DNA of 36,813 bases, taken from assembly GCA_019244055.1 (NCBI GenBank), contig JAFATG010000096.1:1-36813 (forward strand), in the 5' to 3' direction. Position numbers and translations under genes: made by a program. The stretch's first letter is position 1. Every line of letters begins with the position of its first letter. The DNA is from Acidobacteriaceae bacterium (GTDB lineage Bacteria; Acidobacteriota; Terriglobia; Bryobacterales; Bryobacteraceae). Under the pieces are notes generated by a model, which saw nothing but the letters and a program-made list of their open reading frames with translations, had not been told where the DNA came from and searched no databases. This document shows, piece after piece, positions 25,541-34,521 of this stretch.

Positions 25541-26002
25541 CTAGGGGATTGCGGCCAACACTTCTTCAGCGTGGCCTTCCACCTTCACCTTAGGGAAGAT
25601 CTTTTTGATTTTGCTGTCGGTGCCGATCACGAAAGTGGTGCGCTCGATCCCCATATATTTCTTACCGTACATGCTCTTCTCTTTCCAGACGCCGTAGGCT
25701 TCCGCCGCTTTGTGGTCGTCGTCGGCTAGCAGTGTGAACGGCAGGTTGAACTTCTCCTTGAACCGGGCTTGGGCTTTGGACTGGTCGGGGGAGACGCCGA
25801 CGATGACCGTGTTCGCCTTCGAGAACTTGCTCGAGGTGTCGCGAAACTCGCAGGCTTCCTTGGTACAGCCGGGAGTATCGGCCTTCGGATAGAAGTACAA
25901 AACGACGTTTTTGCCTTTGAGTGAAGATAACTCAAATTGCTCGCCGGAGTCGGTTGCGGCGGTGATTTCGGGCGCAAAGTCGCCTTCTTTGAGGTTCGAC
26001 AT
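25541..26002 (-). CDS. bcp: Thioredoxin-dependent peroxiredoxin, Bcp type
   Basis: This 153-aa peroxidase of the Bcp/PrxQ family reduces hydroperoxides with electrons from thioredoxin. The peroxidatic cysteine is C46 in PKADTPGCTKEACEFRD, and the resolving cysteine is C51, five residues on, giving the helix-alpha2 arrangement of PrxQ. YGVWKEKSMYGKKYMGIERT and FVIGTDSKIKKIF are standard. It precedes the NUDIX gene by 18 nt in the same direction. Confidence 0.95.
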   Translation of the reverse strand: MSNLKEGDFAPEITAATDSGEQFELSSLKGKNVVLYFYPKADTPGCTKEACEFRDTSSKFSKANTVIVGVSPDQSKAQARFKEKFNLPFTLLADDDHKAAEAYGVWKEKSMYGKKYMGIERTTFVIGTDSKIKKIFPKVKVEGHAEEVLAAIP

Positions 26003-26025
26003 ACCTGAGAGAGATGGCTTGGGGA

Positions 26026-26526
26026 CTACACTCTTCTCGATATATGTGACATGATGAGCGCCAGCGCCCCTGCCCCTAGTCCTTGCACAAGTTGCGGATG
26101 TTGCGCATAAAAATTGCTGGCTTGCTCCACAATCGAAGGATTATTTTGCTGAGCGTGCGCCGCCAGTTGTTGAACGGCCTCTGGCGAAATTTGCTCGGCC
26201 TGCTGCGGAGTCACTGTCGCTCCACCTTTCAGGAGACCGGCTAGTGCTCCCAACCCACCCGGCAAACTGGGTCCTGCCGCGCCGAGAAGTTGACTTAGAA
26301 TGCCTGCGCGTTGTTGTCCATTCGACTGGCTGAACAGATTTGACAGCATTTCGGGAAATGCCGGCGTCTGGTTGGAGTTAAACGCTTCGGCCAACCCCGA
26401 GGCCAAGTGCTCTTGTGGGACCTGCTGAGCTACCTTTTGAAAGTCTTGTTGAGCATTAGCCGGCGGGTTGGACGGGCTCGCGCCGGCGTACTGTTGCAGT
26501 ACACCTAGCAAGTTTGAGAGTGACAT
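26026..26526 (-). CDS. Hypothetical protein, helical and Gln-rich
   Basis: The 166-aa product has no recognised domain. It is alanine- and glutamine-rich and probably mostly helical, with segments NLLGVLQQYAG, LLGAAGPSLPGGLGALAGLL and EAVQQLAAHAQQNNPSIVEQ. A hydrophobic C-terminal stretch, LVQGLGAGALALIMSHIS, could touch a membrane. The ribosome site GAGGAGG lies 6 nt upstream of the ATG, so it is well expressed in principle. It ends 23 nt before bcp, in the same direction. There is no signal peptide. The function is unknown. Confidence 0.7.
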   Translation of the reverse strand: MSLSNLLGVLQQYAGASPSNPPANAQQDFQKVAQQVPQEHLASGLAEAFNSNQTPAFPEMLSNLFSQSNGQQRAGILSQLLGAAGPSLPGGLGALAGLLKGGATVTPQQAEQISPEAVQQLAAHAQQNNPSIVEQASNFYAQHPQLVQGLGAGALALIMSHISRRV

Positions 26527-26595
26527 TGTTCCTCCTCACTTGGACTAACTTAATTGTTGATTCTTAGACTCCTCCGACACGTCCATACTTCACCT

Positions 26596-26946
26596 TCACT
26601 TTCCGGCTGACTGTTTTGCGATCACCATGCCGGAGATCTTGTTGTACGTTGCTTGAGGAATGATGTGACGCCGTACCAGGTCCGTTTTCGCCTTGTACGG
26701 TCGTCCGGCGATAATTTTTTGAGAATAGGCTGCTCCGATTCCCGGCAGTGCATCGACCTGCTCCTTTGTCGCGGAATTTAAATCGACCAGATCAGCACTC
26801 GACGCTGTGGCACTCTTGGCTGAGCTCTTCTTAGCGGTGGTCGATTGAGCCGCGGCGAAACCTCTCTCCAACCGATTCGCGGAACTGACGGTCGCCACCA
26901 GAATGAGCGCAAATCCGGCCAACAACACAGTGCGTAAAGTCTTCAT
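26596..26946 (-). CDS. Exported helix-hairpin-helix (ComEA-like) protein
   Basis: The 116-aa protein has a signal peptide (about 1-23) and a low-complexity spacer rich in Ala, Ser, Thr and Lys (32-52). The rest is a helix-hairpin-helix domain, [20 protein letters not shown] followed by [20 protein letters not shown] (54-92), typical of ComEA-type DNA-binding modules. A ribosome site (AAGGAG) precedes the ATG. ComEA proteins bind DNA in natural transformation, but free-standing HhH proteins like this also occur without competence genes. No comEC or pilus genes are adjacent; the ComEC-like hydrolase at 14.0 kb is unlinked. A role in DNA binding outside the cytoplasm is inferred. Confidence 0.8.
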   Translation of the reverse strand: MKTLRTVLLAGFALILVATVSSANRLERGFAAAQSTTAKKSSAKSATASSADLVDLNSATKEQVDALPGIGAAYSQKIIAGRPYKAKTDLVRRHIIPQATYNKISGMVIAKQSAGK

Positions 26947-26976
26947 GCGCGTTCTCCTTTAGTCTTTTTTCTGCAC

Positions 26977-27522
26977 TTACTTTTGCGCCGACAAGTGATA
27001 CCCCGCTCTTATAGCGTCGGCCTCACTCATGTACTTACCGTTCTTTGTCTTGCCGTACCAGCGATCGCCCGCGCGATGGTACACCTTCGTATCGGTATTG
27101 ACCCAGACCATGCCGCTACCGGCCGGCGGCGGCGTGCGTGCTGCGGAAGTGGAATTGCTTCTCTGGAGCGTTGCTGGCGACGGGGAAGTAGCTGCTGCTC
27201 CCGGCCCGGGCGGGGCCGCTGTAGTGTCTGTCTGCGCAGCAGTTGCTGTCTTCCTGCTTCTCTTCTTCGAAGAAGTTGGCTGTGAAGTGTCCGCCGACGC
27301 CGTGGTAGCGGTCGTAGTCGTGGCAGCAGTAGCCGTATCGGTTGCTGCCTTTTTGCTCCGTTTCTTCTTCGTCGATTTCGAAGCAGTGTCGGTGGCGGTT
27401 GAGCCGGTGTCCTGCGCTTTCAGCGGCCAAATGCCGGCGGGGCTCGACGCAAGCACAACAGAAAACAGTGCGAGGCAGAGCCATGTCCGAAACCCAATCC
27501 TTCCCCGTACTTTCGTGAACAC
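26977..27522 (-). CDS. Secreted low-complexity protein
   Basis: The protein has 181 aa from a GTG at 27522, chosen because AAGGAGG lies 8 nt upstream; a longer frame reaches 27561. A signal peptide (about 10-35) is followed by a long Thr/Ala/Ser linker with lysine and arginine clusters (KSTKKKRSKKAATDT, SSKKRSRKTATAAQ). The C-terminal 45 residues form a compact conserved-looking domain, MVWVNTDTKVYHRAGDRWYG followed by KTKNGKYMSEADAIRAGYH, seen in many acidobacterial and planctomycete-like exported proteins. The function is unknown. The basic linker could bind acidic polymers or nucleic acid. It is the first gene of a run of three small genes. Confidence 0.7.
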   Translation of the reverse strand: MFTKVRGRIGFRTWLCLALFSVVLASSPAGIWPLKAQDTGSTATDTASKSTKKKRSKKAATDTATAATTTTATTASADTSQPTSSKKRSRKTATAAQTDTTAAPPGPGAAATSPSPATLQRSNSTSAARTPPPAGSGMVWVNTDTKVYHRAGDRWYGKTKNGKYMSEADAIRAGYHLSAQK

Positions 27523-27612
27523 CGTAGTGCCCTCCTTGTGATCCCTACCGATATTGCCCAAAAGTGCTCAGACCCGTTAACTATATCCCAACTGGAAGTA
27601 ACTGAGCTTGTT

Positions 27613-27640
27613 GCCCGAAGAGCTCAGTTCTGAGGGCGAT
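27613..27640 (+). repeat. Small hairpin element, copy A
   Basis: The element can fold as CCC-GA-AGAGC-TCA-GTTCT-GA-GGG: a five-pair inner stem with a TCA loop, a GA/GA internal loop and an outer CCC/GGG stem. It lies just upstream of the padR gene. A second copy in the same orientation is at 31681-31708, after the cassette; 23 of 27 aligned bases agree. One difference in the inner stem changes a G-T wobble to a G-C pair, which supports a folded form. Confidence 0.45.
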
Positions 27641-27653
27641 GCCCCACACAAGG

Positions 27654-27659
27654 TATACT
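27654..27659 (+). promoter_or_regulatory. Candidate -10 of the padR operon
   Basis: TATACT lies 14 bp before the padR ATG at 27674. No ribosome site precedes the ATG, so transcription from here would give a nearly leaderless message. A -35 is not clear. PadR repressors usually act on their own promoter, so the operator may overlap this site. Confidence 0.35.
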
Positions 27660-27673
27660 TCCCTTATTCATTT

Positions 27674-28024
27674 ATGGGAAGGAAAGCCCTCGATAAATCG
27701 CGTTCCGGTGATCTCATTCCCGGCACTCTGGACCTGCTCATTTTGAAAGCGCTCGAATCCGGCCCGCTCCATGGTTATGCCGTTGCTGAATGGATTCACG
27801 GGCGTTCGCACGATGTGCTTCAGATCGATGAGGGCGCCCTCTACCCTGCTCTCCATCGGCTTGAGCTTCGTGGCCTTCTTTCTGCCGAATGGGGTGCTTC
27901 AGAAAACAATCGGCGCGCCAAGTTTTACCGGCTTACGGGCCCTGGCCGCAAACACCTTCTATCCGAGCGCGAACGTTGGACACGTCTCGCCGCCGCGGTC
28001 GGGTTCGTCCTGGCGGGAACTTAA
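27674..28024 (+). CDS. PadR family transcriptional regulator
   Basis: The 116-aa protein is a winged-helix regulator. LIPGTLDLLILKALESGPLH (about 14-33), GYAVAEWIHGRSHDVLQIDE and GALYPALHRLELRGLLSAEW are the standard PadR core, with the recognition helix around ALYPALHRLE. The C-terminus is short (AKFYRLTGPGRKHLLSERER), the form found next to ADOP permeases. It is 3 nt upstream of the permease gene and therefore likely controls it. The ATG at 27674 is used; the open frame reaches further upstream, into the hairpin element, without family resemblance. It should repress its own operon until a ligand or stress releases it. Confidence 0.92.
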   Translation: MGRKALDKSRSGDLIPGTLDLLILKALESGPLHGYAVAEWIHGRSHDVLQIDEGALYPALHRLELRGLLSAEWGASENNRRAKFYRLTGPGRKHLLSERERWTRLAAAVGFVLAGT

Positions 28025-28027
28025 GGA

Positions 28028-30726
28028 ATGAGAGAAATGTGGCAGAGCATGCGCGAATTTATTCTGCGAGCGGCGGGGGTATTCAGAAAACGGCGACGTG
28101 AGCGCGAACTCGCCGAAGAACTCGAATTTCATCTGGCTCTTAAAGAAACCAGTTGCCGCCAAAATGGCCTTCCTCCTTCGGACGCAAGCTATCAAGCTCG
28201 TCGAAATTTCGGCGGGTTGGAGCGCTGGAAGGAATGGTGCCGCGATGTGTCCACAATTCCGGTTTTGGAAGATCTGCAACGGGATCTGTGGCTGGCATTT
28301 CGCACGCTGCGCAAGTCGCCAACCTTCACCTGCATAGCTGTCGCTACATTGACAGCCGCAATCGGCGCAAATACAACGATATTCAGCCTACTAAACGCAG
28401 TGCTTCTCAAATCGGTCAACGTTCCTCGCGCAGATCGTCTGATTTTGCTTCGCGTCCAGCCCGGCGATTATGGATATGGCTTCAACTACCCTTGGTTCAG
28501 GCGTATTGAACAAGACTCATCGAGCCTGATGCAGGTATTTGGCTTCATTCGCCGACATCTACGTTTGACAACTCTTAGCGGCATTGAAGACGTTTCGGCG
28601 CAGCTTGTCAGTGGAGGCTACTTTCCCGCACTGCAAGTAGCCCCCGAGATGGGACGCTACATAGTTGCTCGTGACGATCGACCAGGCATACCGGACGGCG
28701 GGTGGCTGTTATCAGCGCAGGATTCTGGCGTTCGCACTTTGCCGCAGACCCCAAAATACTCGGGCGCCAGTTAAAGCTCAATCAGATCGCCTTCACTATC
28801 GTCGGCGTGATGCCTGATTCGTTTAGGGGAATGGATCACGACGAGCATCCCGATGTGTTCATACCTCTTGAATCCGAGCCGTTGGTTGATGCACCATTCA
28901 ACGCCATCGCCGCTGGATATCGGGTCTGGTGGATGTGGATTGGTGCCCGCCTTAAGGAAGGTATTTCCCTTGAACAGGCGGCGGCATTCCTGAAGGCGAA
29001 ATCTTTCAGCTTGACTCACGGCAAGGAAACGCCACTCACCTTTAAGCTCAATGGCTATAAGCTTGAGGATCTTTACGTAACCGCTGAGTCTGGCTTGGCT
29101 GGTTATTCCGCCGTTCGGTTTCGGTTTGCAAAACCCCTGCGAGTGTTGATGGGCCTAGTAGGTTTGGTCTTATTGCTGGCATGCCTCAACCTCGCCACGC
29201 TCCTCATGGCGCGGGCGAGCGCACGTCGCCGCGAAATTTCAACGCGCTTTGCCCTGGGAGCTAGCCGCTCTCGTCTCGTCCGGCAACTTCTTACTGAATG
29301 CCTATTGCTTTCGCTCGTCGGAACCATACTCGGTTTACTGGCCGCATTACTGCTTACTCGCGCACTTGCCCTCCTAATCGCTCCGCAACACGGGATTAGG
29401 AGTGTGCACATCGACAGTGCGCCTGACTTCGTCGTATTTGCTTTTACTGCTGCCGTTGCCCTGGCTGCGACTCTTCTGACAGGAGTGGCCCCGGCGCTAC
29501 GCTCGACCGACCGCCGGTTAGAAAACCTGCGGGAAGCCAGCTTCAGCCTTCGAGCAGTAGAGCGCAGCCGATTCTGGCCGCGTGCGCTACTTGCGTTGGA
29601 AGTAGCCGTGGCCCTCGTGCTAGTGACCGGAGCCAGTCTGCTCGGCTACAGCCTTGTCAAACTACACCAGCTTCCGCTTGGCTTCGATCCAGCTGGCTTG
29701 GTTCATGTCTTCATGGACACCGATCACAGCAGGATTCGCGCGGCATCGCCCGAAATCTATCGCCAACTGACGGAACGTCTCAAACGTTTGCCCTCAGTCT
29801 CCGATGTAAGCATCTGCCAATATGTGCCATTTTCGAGCGCTATCGGGATGACCGAGATAACGGTCCCAGCGAGGGGCCACGAACCGCTTTGGCAAAATTC
29901 CATCGGACCCGGATATTTCAGCACAATGCGCACTTCCCTACGTGAAGGACGCGAGTTTCGTTGGTCTGACAGCGGCGCCAGGGCTAACGTAGTCATTCTG
30001 AACGCCTCGGCTGAAAAGACGCTTTTCCCCGGCGAGCACGCCTTGGGTCAGCACGTTAGCGACGACAGAGGAAAGACCTGGCGCGAAATCGTGGGTGTTG
30101 TCGAGGACGCGAAGTATTCTTCCGTGCGCGCCGCGTCACCACCAACCATTTACTATCCTGCGACGCTGGAACTGGAAAATGGAGTCTCTTCGTGGACGTT
30201 TATGCTGCGGGTCTCAGGTCCGGTGGGTCCGGTCATTTCCTCAGCCAGCAAGGTCATTCATCAGGACGTACCGCAACTTCCAGCGCCCGTCGCGATAAGC
30301 ATGGAAGAGACTGTGAATGACTCGCTGGCTTCAGAGCGTATACTAGCCATGCTCGCCGCCTTCTTCGGTATATTGGCGCTCCTCATTACGGGTATCGGCC
30401 TCTACGGAACACTGGCTTACATCACGGAGCGGCGCACTGGCGAAATCGGCATCCGCATGGCTGTAGGCGCGCGTCCCAGCAACATCGCATTCCTGGTTGC
30501 GGTCGAAAATGGCGCGCTCGCGTTTTCAGGATGCATTGTGGGCCTGACCGTTTCCTTGATGGCATCGAAGCAGGTCGCAAGTTTCCTGTTTGGGATTACG
30601 CCTCGGGATCCTTTCGCTTTTGGAGCGGCAGTCATTGCGGTGTTGTTAGTCGCAGTTACAGCTTCGGTTTCACCCGCGCTGAGGGCGACACGTATTGATC
30701 CACTATCCGCTATTCGCTATGAATGA
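28028..30726 (+). pseudogene. Frameshifted ADOP (MacB-like) permease
   Basis: The permease is split over two frames. The first, 28028-28774, encodes the elongated N-terminal segment (RKRRRERELAEELEFHLALK), the first membrane helix (FTCIAVATLTAAIGANTTIF) and part of the MacB-like periplasmic domain. The second, which must take over near 28700, starts VAVISAGFWRSHFAADPKIL and continues to 30726 with the rest of the periplasmic region, three helices, a second periplasmic domain and the final FtsX-like helices (AFFGILALLITGIGLYGTLA). One base inserted (or two removed) around GGCGGGTGG restores one protein of about 900 aa. No ATPase partner is adjacent, as usual for ADOPs. It is a real break, or a sequence error. 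Confidence 0.85.
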
Positions 30727-31568
30727 TTGATGGCGGAATTGGCACCGCTTCGGCCCGAATGATTCCTCGTGGGCATATAGCAAACATCATTTCGCTGGGT
30801 TGCATACCGTTGTGTTTGATCGCTTGTGCGGCGCGTTTATCCAGAACGTATTTTGAAGTGCTTCCGAATAGCCCCGATTATCTACTGCAATCTCCTGATT
30901 CTCGTCGGACGCCCTTTCCCGAAGTGCTCAAAGCCTACAACGGCTTTGAAGCCGGACACGCGTGGGTAGATCTCGAACCATTGATGGAACTGAGAATTGA
31001 GAACGCCTATTACGAGCCCGGCGGTCCAAGAACCGGTCTGGCAGGCTTCTTGGGGACTGAAGTCGCACGCTACCTTGTCGCGTCGCATGGCCTGCATCTA
31101 CTTTCCGTTCAACCCATGGCGAATCGTCCGAACGATCAGATCCCAGTTCAAGATCTAATTTCACATTCGGAAACAAAATTCAGCCATTACCGGCTGTACT
31201 ACGAGGTAGTTTTTGCTCGACGTCACAATTCACACGGGTCAGTTCTATTGGGCGCGGACTCTCAAGCAGAAATGGATGCGCTGTCGGCGCAGTTGGCACA
31301 TCCAGAGGAAGTCTGTTCTCAACGATCGACTCATTGCATCATTTTCCCGGAGGCTTGTTCCGTGTCGGTGGAGATGCAAGTCATTGTTAACAGCAAACCG
31401 GAATCGGTCCTTTGGGGAGTTACGCTAGAGAGTATCGCCAAGCAGCCGCGTCATCTGGAGATGAAGCGCTTGTACGCAGGGGAGCTAAGGCCGGTTCGAA
31501 TCGATGCGAACGACCCCAAGTCTCTGCTGCTTCCGCTGCTGCCCGGAGATCGAATCACTTGGAACTAG
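30723..31568 (+). CDS. Lipoprotein of unknown function, coupled to ADOP
   Basis: The start ATG overlaps the permease stop by 4 nt (ATGA), so translation is coupled; an alternative ATG at 30759 gives a cleaner signal peptide. The sequence IPLCLIACAARLSRTY has a lipobox (LIAC, C35 in the longer form), so the 281-aa protein is probably membrane-anchored and exported. The rest has no recognised domain: it has a mixed alpha/beta look, with EAGHAWVDLEPLMELRIENA, HYRLYYEVVFARRHNSHGSV, a cysteine pair in CSQRSTHC and a C-terminal LLLPLLPGDRITWN. It lies downstream of the permease, suggesting it works at the same membrane site. The function is unknown. Confidence 0.65.
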   Translation: MIDGGIGTASARMIPRGHIANIISLGCIPLCLIACAARLSRTYFEVLPNSPDYLLQSPDSRRTPFPEVLKAYNGFEAGHAWVDLEPLMELRIENAYYEPGGPRTGLAGFLGTEVARYLVASHGLHLLSVQPMANRPNDQIPVQDLISHSETKFSHYRLYYEVVFARRHNSHGSVLLGADSQAEMDALSAQLAHPEEVCSQRSTHCIIFPEACSVSVEMQVIVNSKPESVLWGVTLESIAKQPRHLEMKRLYAGELRPVRIDANDPKSLLLPLLPGDRITWN

Positions 31569-31680
31569 ATTCGCGGCTCACAATTTAACACTCGCTCCAA
31601 TCCGTTTCGAGCCTTCTCCGTGCTACTGCCTAGCAGGCTTAACGGAACCCCGACCGGCTAAGGAGTGGCCACCAATGGCT

Positions 31681-31708
31681 CCCTGAAGAGCTCGGCTCTG
31701 TGGGCCAT
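31681..31708 (+). repeat. Small hairpin element, copy B
   Basis: This is the second copy of the hairpin at 27613-27640. It can form CCC-TGA-AGAGC-TCG-GCTCT-GT-GGG. It lies between the convergent lipoprotein and second ADOP genes. The two copies are in direct orientation about 4.1 kb apart and bracket the PadR-ADOP-lipoprotein cassette. It may also act as a transcript-end structure for that cassette, although no T-run follows directly. Confidence 0.45.
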
Positions 31709-31765
31709 TTCCGTTGCTTGTCAGACGGACAACTAACGGAACCTATTTTACGGTTTTCGCGGTAT

Positions 31766-34294
31766 CTACTCAGTCCGTAACGCCCGAGCGGGATCGATCG
31801 AGGCGGCGCGTCGCGCGGGAATGGCCCCCGCGAGGGAGGCAGCGATCGACAAAGTGAGAATCGCCGTCACCAGGACCCCAATATTCACACCCTTCATGTC
31901 GAAGAGCTGTGACTCGATAAAGCGAACACAGAGCACCGATGTGGGAATACCGATGGCCAAGCCCAATACAGTCTGGATCATCGCTCCCCGCATCACCATT
32001 CCGACCACTCCGGTTCGTGCAGCGCCAAGCGCCATCCGAATCCCGATCTCGACCGTCCGCGAAGCTGTCGTGTAAGCGGTCACGCCGTAGAGGCCGATCG
32101 TCGCGAGCAGCAACGCCAGAGCGCCGAACAACGTCGTCAGACGCGCCACCATGCGTTCTTCCGTGAACCGGTCCGCGATCTGCTGATCGAACGTTTGGAA
32201 CTTCACGACGGTCAGATTCGGATTAATCGCTGCAAGCGTTCTCTGCGCAATCCCCGCCATCCCGTTCATGCGTGTCTCCGTTTGTACGACAAGCGCGCCA
32301 GCGTAAAGCGACAGGTCCTTTTCAATTGGCTCCTTGTCACTCGGGTCTCGCTGCAAAATCGAAAGGAAATACATTCGATGTTGCTTCCATCGCACGCTCG
32401 TGTAGGTCGTGTCTTCTACTACACCCACTATCTTGTAATCTCCCGCTGATTCGGGCGATGGACCGAAGTAGCGCCCAATCGGGTTCTGGCCGGGAAAGAA
32501 CTTCTTCGCGAATTCCTGGTTCACGACGGCCACCACTGGCGCGCTCAGAGTATCTCTTTCGCTGATGCCGCGCCCCATCAATACATGAGTACCCACCGAA
32601 TCGAAATATTCGGAATTGACCTTCACGACGGAAGCCCCCGCGTGTGGGTTTGCTTGCCCCTTCACCTGTATTCCGGTACCCCAATTGTTGTCCTCCATCG
32701 GTGTATATATGGTGATGCCGACGTTCTTCACTCCTGGGATCGCGTGGAATCGCTCCTCGATCGTTCGGTACAGCAGCTCGAGTTGCGTCTGCGAATAGCC
32801 CGCCGCTTGCGGATTGATGTGTATGATGTACCGGTCCTTGCTCTCCAATCGTAAATTCGAATGTTGAAGCTTGCTCAGGCTCTGCGTGAACAGTCCCGCT
32901 CCGGTCAACAGAACCAGCGACAGGCCCGCTTGCAGCACCACCAACCCGCGCTGCACGAGTGAAGCTCCTGAACCCGTCGAGCGCATTCCCGTTCGCAATG
33001 CATCCACCGGGTTCGTTCGGGACGTAATCCAGGCAGGAGCAATACCAAAGAGAACACCTGTGAGCAGCGCCAGCCCGCATGCGAACATCAGCACCGCCAG
33101 TGACGGCCGGGCATCAACGGGCAAACGTTGGGCATCGCCGAATGCCAGGCCCAGAAGCATGCTCGTTGCCGCGTAGGAAACGGCGAGTCCCGCGATGCTG
33201 CTGAACAGGGCCAGCAAAACGCTTTCTGTCAGCAACTGCCGGATGAGTTGCCCGCGGTTCGCACCCAGAGCTGTTCGCAGCGAGATCTCCTGCTTACGTG
33301 CCATCCCGCGGGCCAGCAGCAGGTTCGCGACGTTCGCACACGCGATCAGGAGCACCAAGCCTGAGATCGCCATGAGAACGCGCAGGTTCGACCCGTACTG
33401 TTCCTGCAAGTCCTGAATTCCGGCGCCCCCGGGCGAGAGGACCACATGTGTTTTCGCCAGTAGCTTCTTGCCTTCGCCCTTCGAAAAAGTTTTCGTCTCC
33501 GCAAAAGATTGCCGGACCAATGCGCTCAGCTTCTGTTGCAAAGGCTTCAATGGCGTGCCCGGCTTCACCCGCCCAACCAGATAGAGCCATCGCACGTCCG
33601 CATCGTGTACGTAAGCCGTCCCCGCTAACGCCTCCATCGACTCGATCGGCAAAAAGAAATCCGGAGGAGTGGTCGACAACCGATCGCCGTAGAATCCGGC
33701 CGGAGCGACACCAACAATGGTCACCGGTTTTGTGTTGATCCAAAACGTGCTCCCGATGATGGAGGGATCCCCCGCATAGTCGCGCTGCCACATCGCATAG
33801 CTCATTACCCCCATGACGGCCGCGCCTTCAACATCGTCGCCATCCCTCAGCAGTCGCCCTGCCTGCGGCCGGAGCCCAAACGTGCGGAAGTAATTGCCGG
33901 AAACGAACTCACCCATTACGGAACGTGCGTCCGCGTGTCCTCGTTCGCGCCGTGCAGTGACAGGTTGGTACGAAAAGCCGGCCTGCATTGCCGCTAGTTC
34001 CTGGAACTCTGGCGTGTCTTTCTTCAAGAGCCGCCACGTTTCGTTCGAAAATAAACTGTAATTGCCCTTGTCGTTCGTGCCGCTATTCACGCAGCATTCC
34101 AATGAGTCTCCAATCCGCAACAACGTTTTCGGATCGGCTACAGGCAGGTTCTTCAGTAACAGCGCGTGAATCAGCGTGAAGATAGAGGCGTTAGCTCCGA
34201 TTCCCAATGCTAGTGTCAGTATGGCCGTGGTCGTAAAACCAGGCGCCTTTCGAAGCTGGCGTATCCCATAGCGAATGTCCTGCATCCAGGTCAT
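31766..34294 (-). CDS. ADOP (MacB-like) permease, intact
   Basis: The intact protein of 842 aa has the duplicated architecture of ADOP permeases. The N-terminal part is MTWMQDIRYGIRQLRKAPGF then helix TTAILTLALGIGANASIFTL. A MacB-like periplasmic domain with VTIVGVAPAGFYGD and three helices (VLMAISGLVLLIACANVANL, with LLLARGMARKQEISLRTALG) follow. A second unit starts with LVVLQAGLSLVLLTGAGLF and a periplasmic domain with DYKIVGVVEDTTYTSVRW. The C-terminus has FGALALLLATIGLYGVTAYT and the final RRAASIDPARALRTE. It starts at ATG 34294 with AGGAG 11 nt upstream. It lacks the elongated N-terminus of the first ADOP and has no PadR neighbour. The cargo is unknown; such proteins may export toxic compounds or peptides. 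Confidence 0.9.
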   Translation of the reverse strand: MTWMQDIRYGIRQLRKAPGFTTTAILTLALGIGANASIFTLIHALLLKNLPVADPKTLLRIGDSLECCVNSGTNDKGNYSLFSNETWRLLKKDTPEFQELAAMQAGFSYQPVTARRERGHADARSVMGEFVSGNYFRTFGLRPQAGRLLRDGDDVEGAAVMGVMSYAMWQRDYAGDPSIIGSTFWINTKPVTIVGVAPAGFYGDRLSTTPPDFFLPIESMEALAGTAYVHDADVRWLYLVGRVKPGTPLKPLQQKLSALVRQSFAETKTFSKGEGKKLLAKTHVVLSPGGAGIQDLQEQYGSNLRVLMAISGLVLLIACANVANLLLARGMARKQEISLRTALGANRGQLIRQLLTESVLLALFSSIAGLAVSYAATSMLLGLAFGDAQRLPVDARPSLAVLMFACGLALLTGVLFGIAPAWITSRTNPVDALRTGMRSTGSGASLVQRGLVVLQAGLSLVLLTGAGLFTQSLSKLQHSNLRLESKDRYIIHINPQAAGYSQTQLELLYRTIEERFHAIPGVKNVGITIYTPMEDNNWGTGIQVKGQANPHAGASVVKVNSEYFDSVGTHVLMGRGISERDTLSAPVVAVVNQEFAKKFFPGQNPIGRYFGPSPESAGDYKIVGVVEDTTYTSVRWKQHRMYFLSILQRDPSDKEPIEKDLSLYAGALVVQTETRMNGMAGIAQRTLAAINPNLTVVKFQTFDQQIADRFTEERMVARLTTLFGALALLLATIGLYGVTAYTTASRTVEIGIRMALGAARTGVVGMVMRGAMIQTVLGLAIGIPTSVLCVRFIESQLFDMKGVNIGVLVTAILTLSIAASLAGAIPARRAASIDPARALRTE

Positions 34295-34521
34295 CTCAGT
34301 AAGTTCTCCTGCTAGCAATTCAAGCTGTTAACCGATCACGGACGGAGAGAGTAGTGCAACTGAATGCCCGAACCGGAACTTCTCTACATTGTTTATCTAC
34401 TATTATTTGGGCAGAACGATGACGGGCCGCCTGTTCTCTCTTGGTTCACCGCGTCGCAAAAGCGGAAAAGCGGCCTGGGTCGAGTAAGCTAGCAGCGAGC
34501 CCGGTTGCGAGGATTTAGAGG
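34295..34521. other. Intergenic region between divergent genes
   Basis: This region separates the second ADOP gene (-) from the PPOX gene (+). It contains an AT-rich part at about 34380-34410, with GTAGATAAACAATGTAGAG on the minus strand, a short direct repeat of GTAGA. I see no gene and no clear -35/-10 pair. Confidence 0.3.

Noticed and set aside
27029-27541. 170-aa open frame on the plus strand opposite the low-complexity secreted gene
   Set aside because: It is an artefact of the repetitive Thr/Ala/Lys codons on the other strand, giving a Val/Ala/Ser-rich product without motifs; the minus-strand gene has a strong ribosome site and signal peptide.
32337-33080. 247-aa open frame within the second ADOP gene
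   Set aside because: It is out of frame with a complete ADOP permease and has no recognisable sequence.
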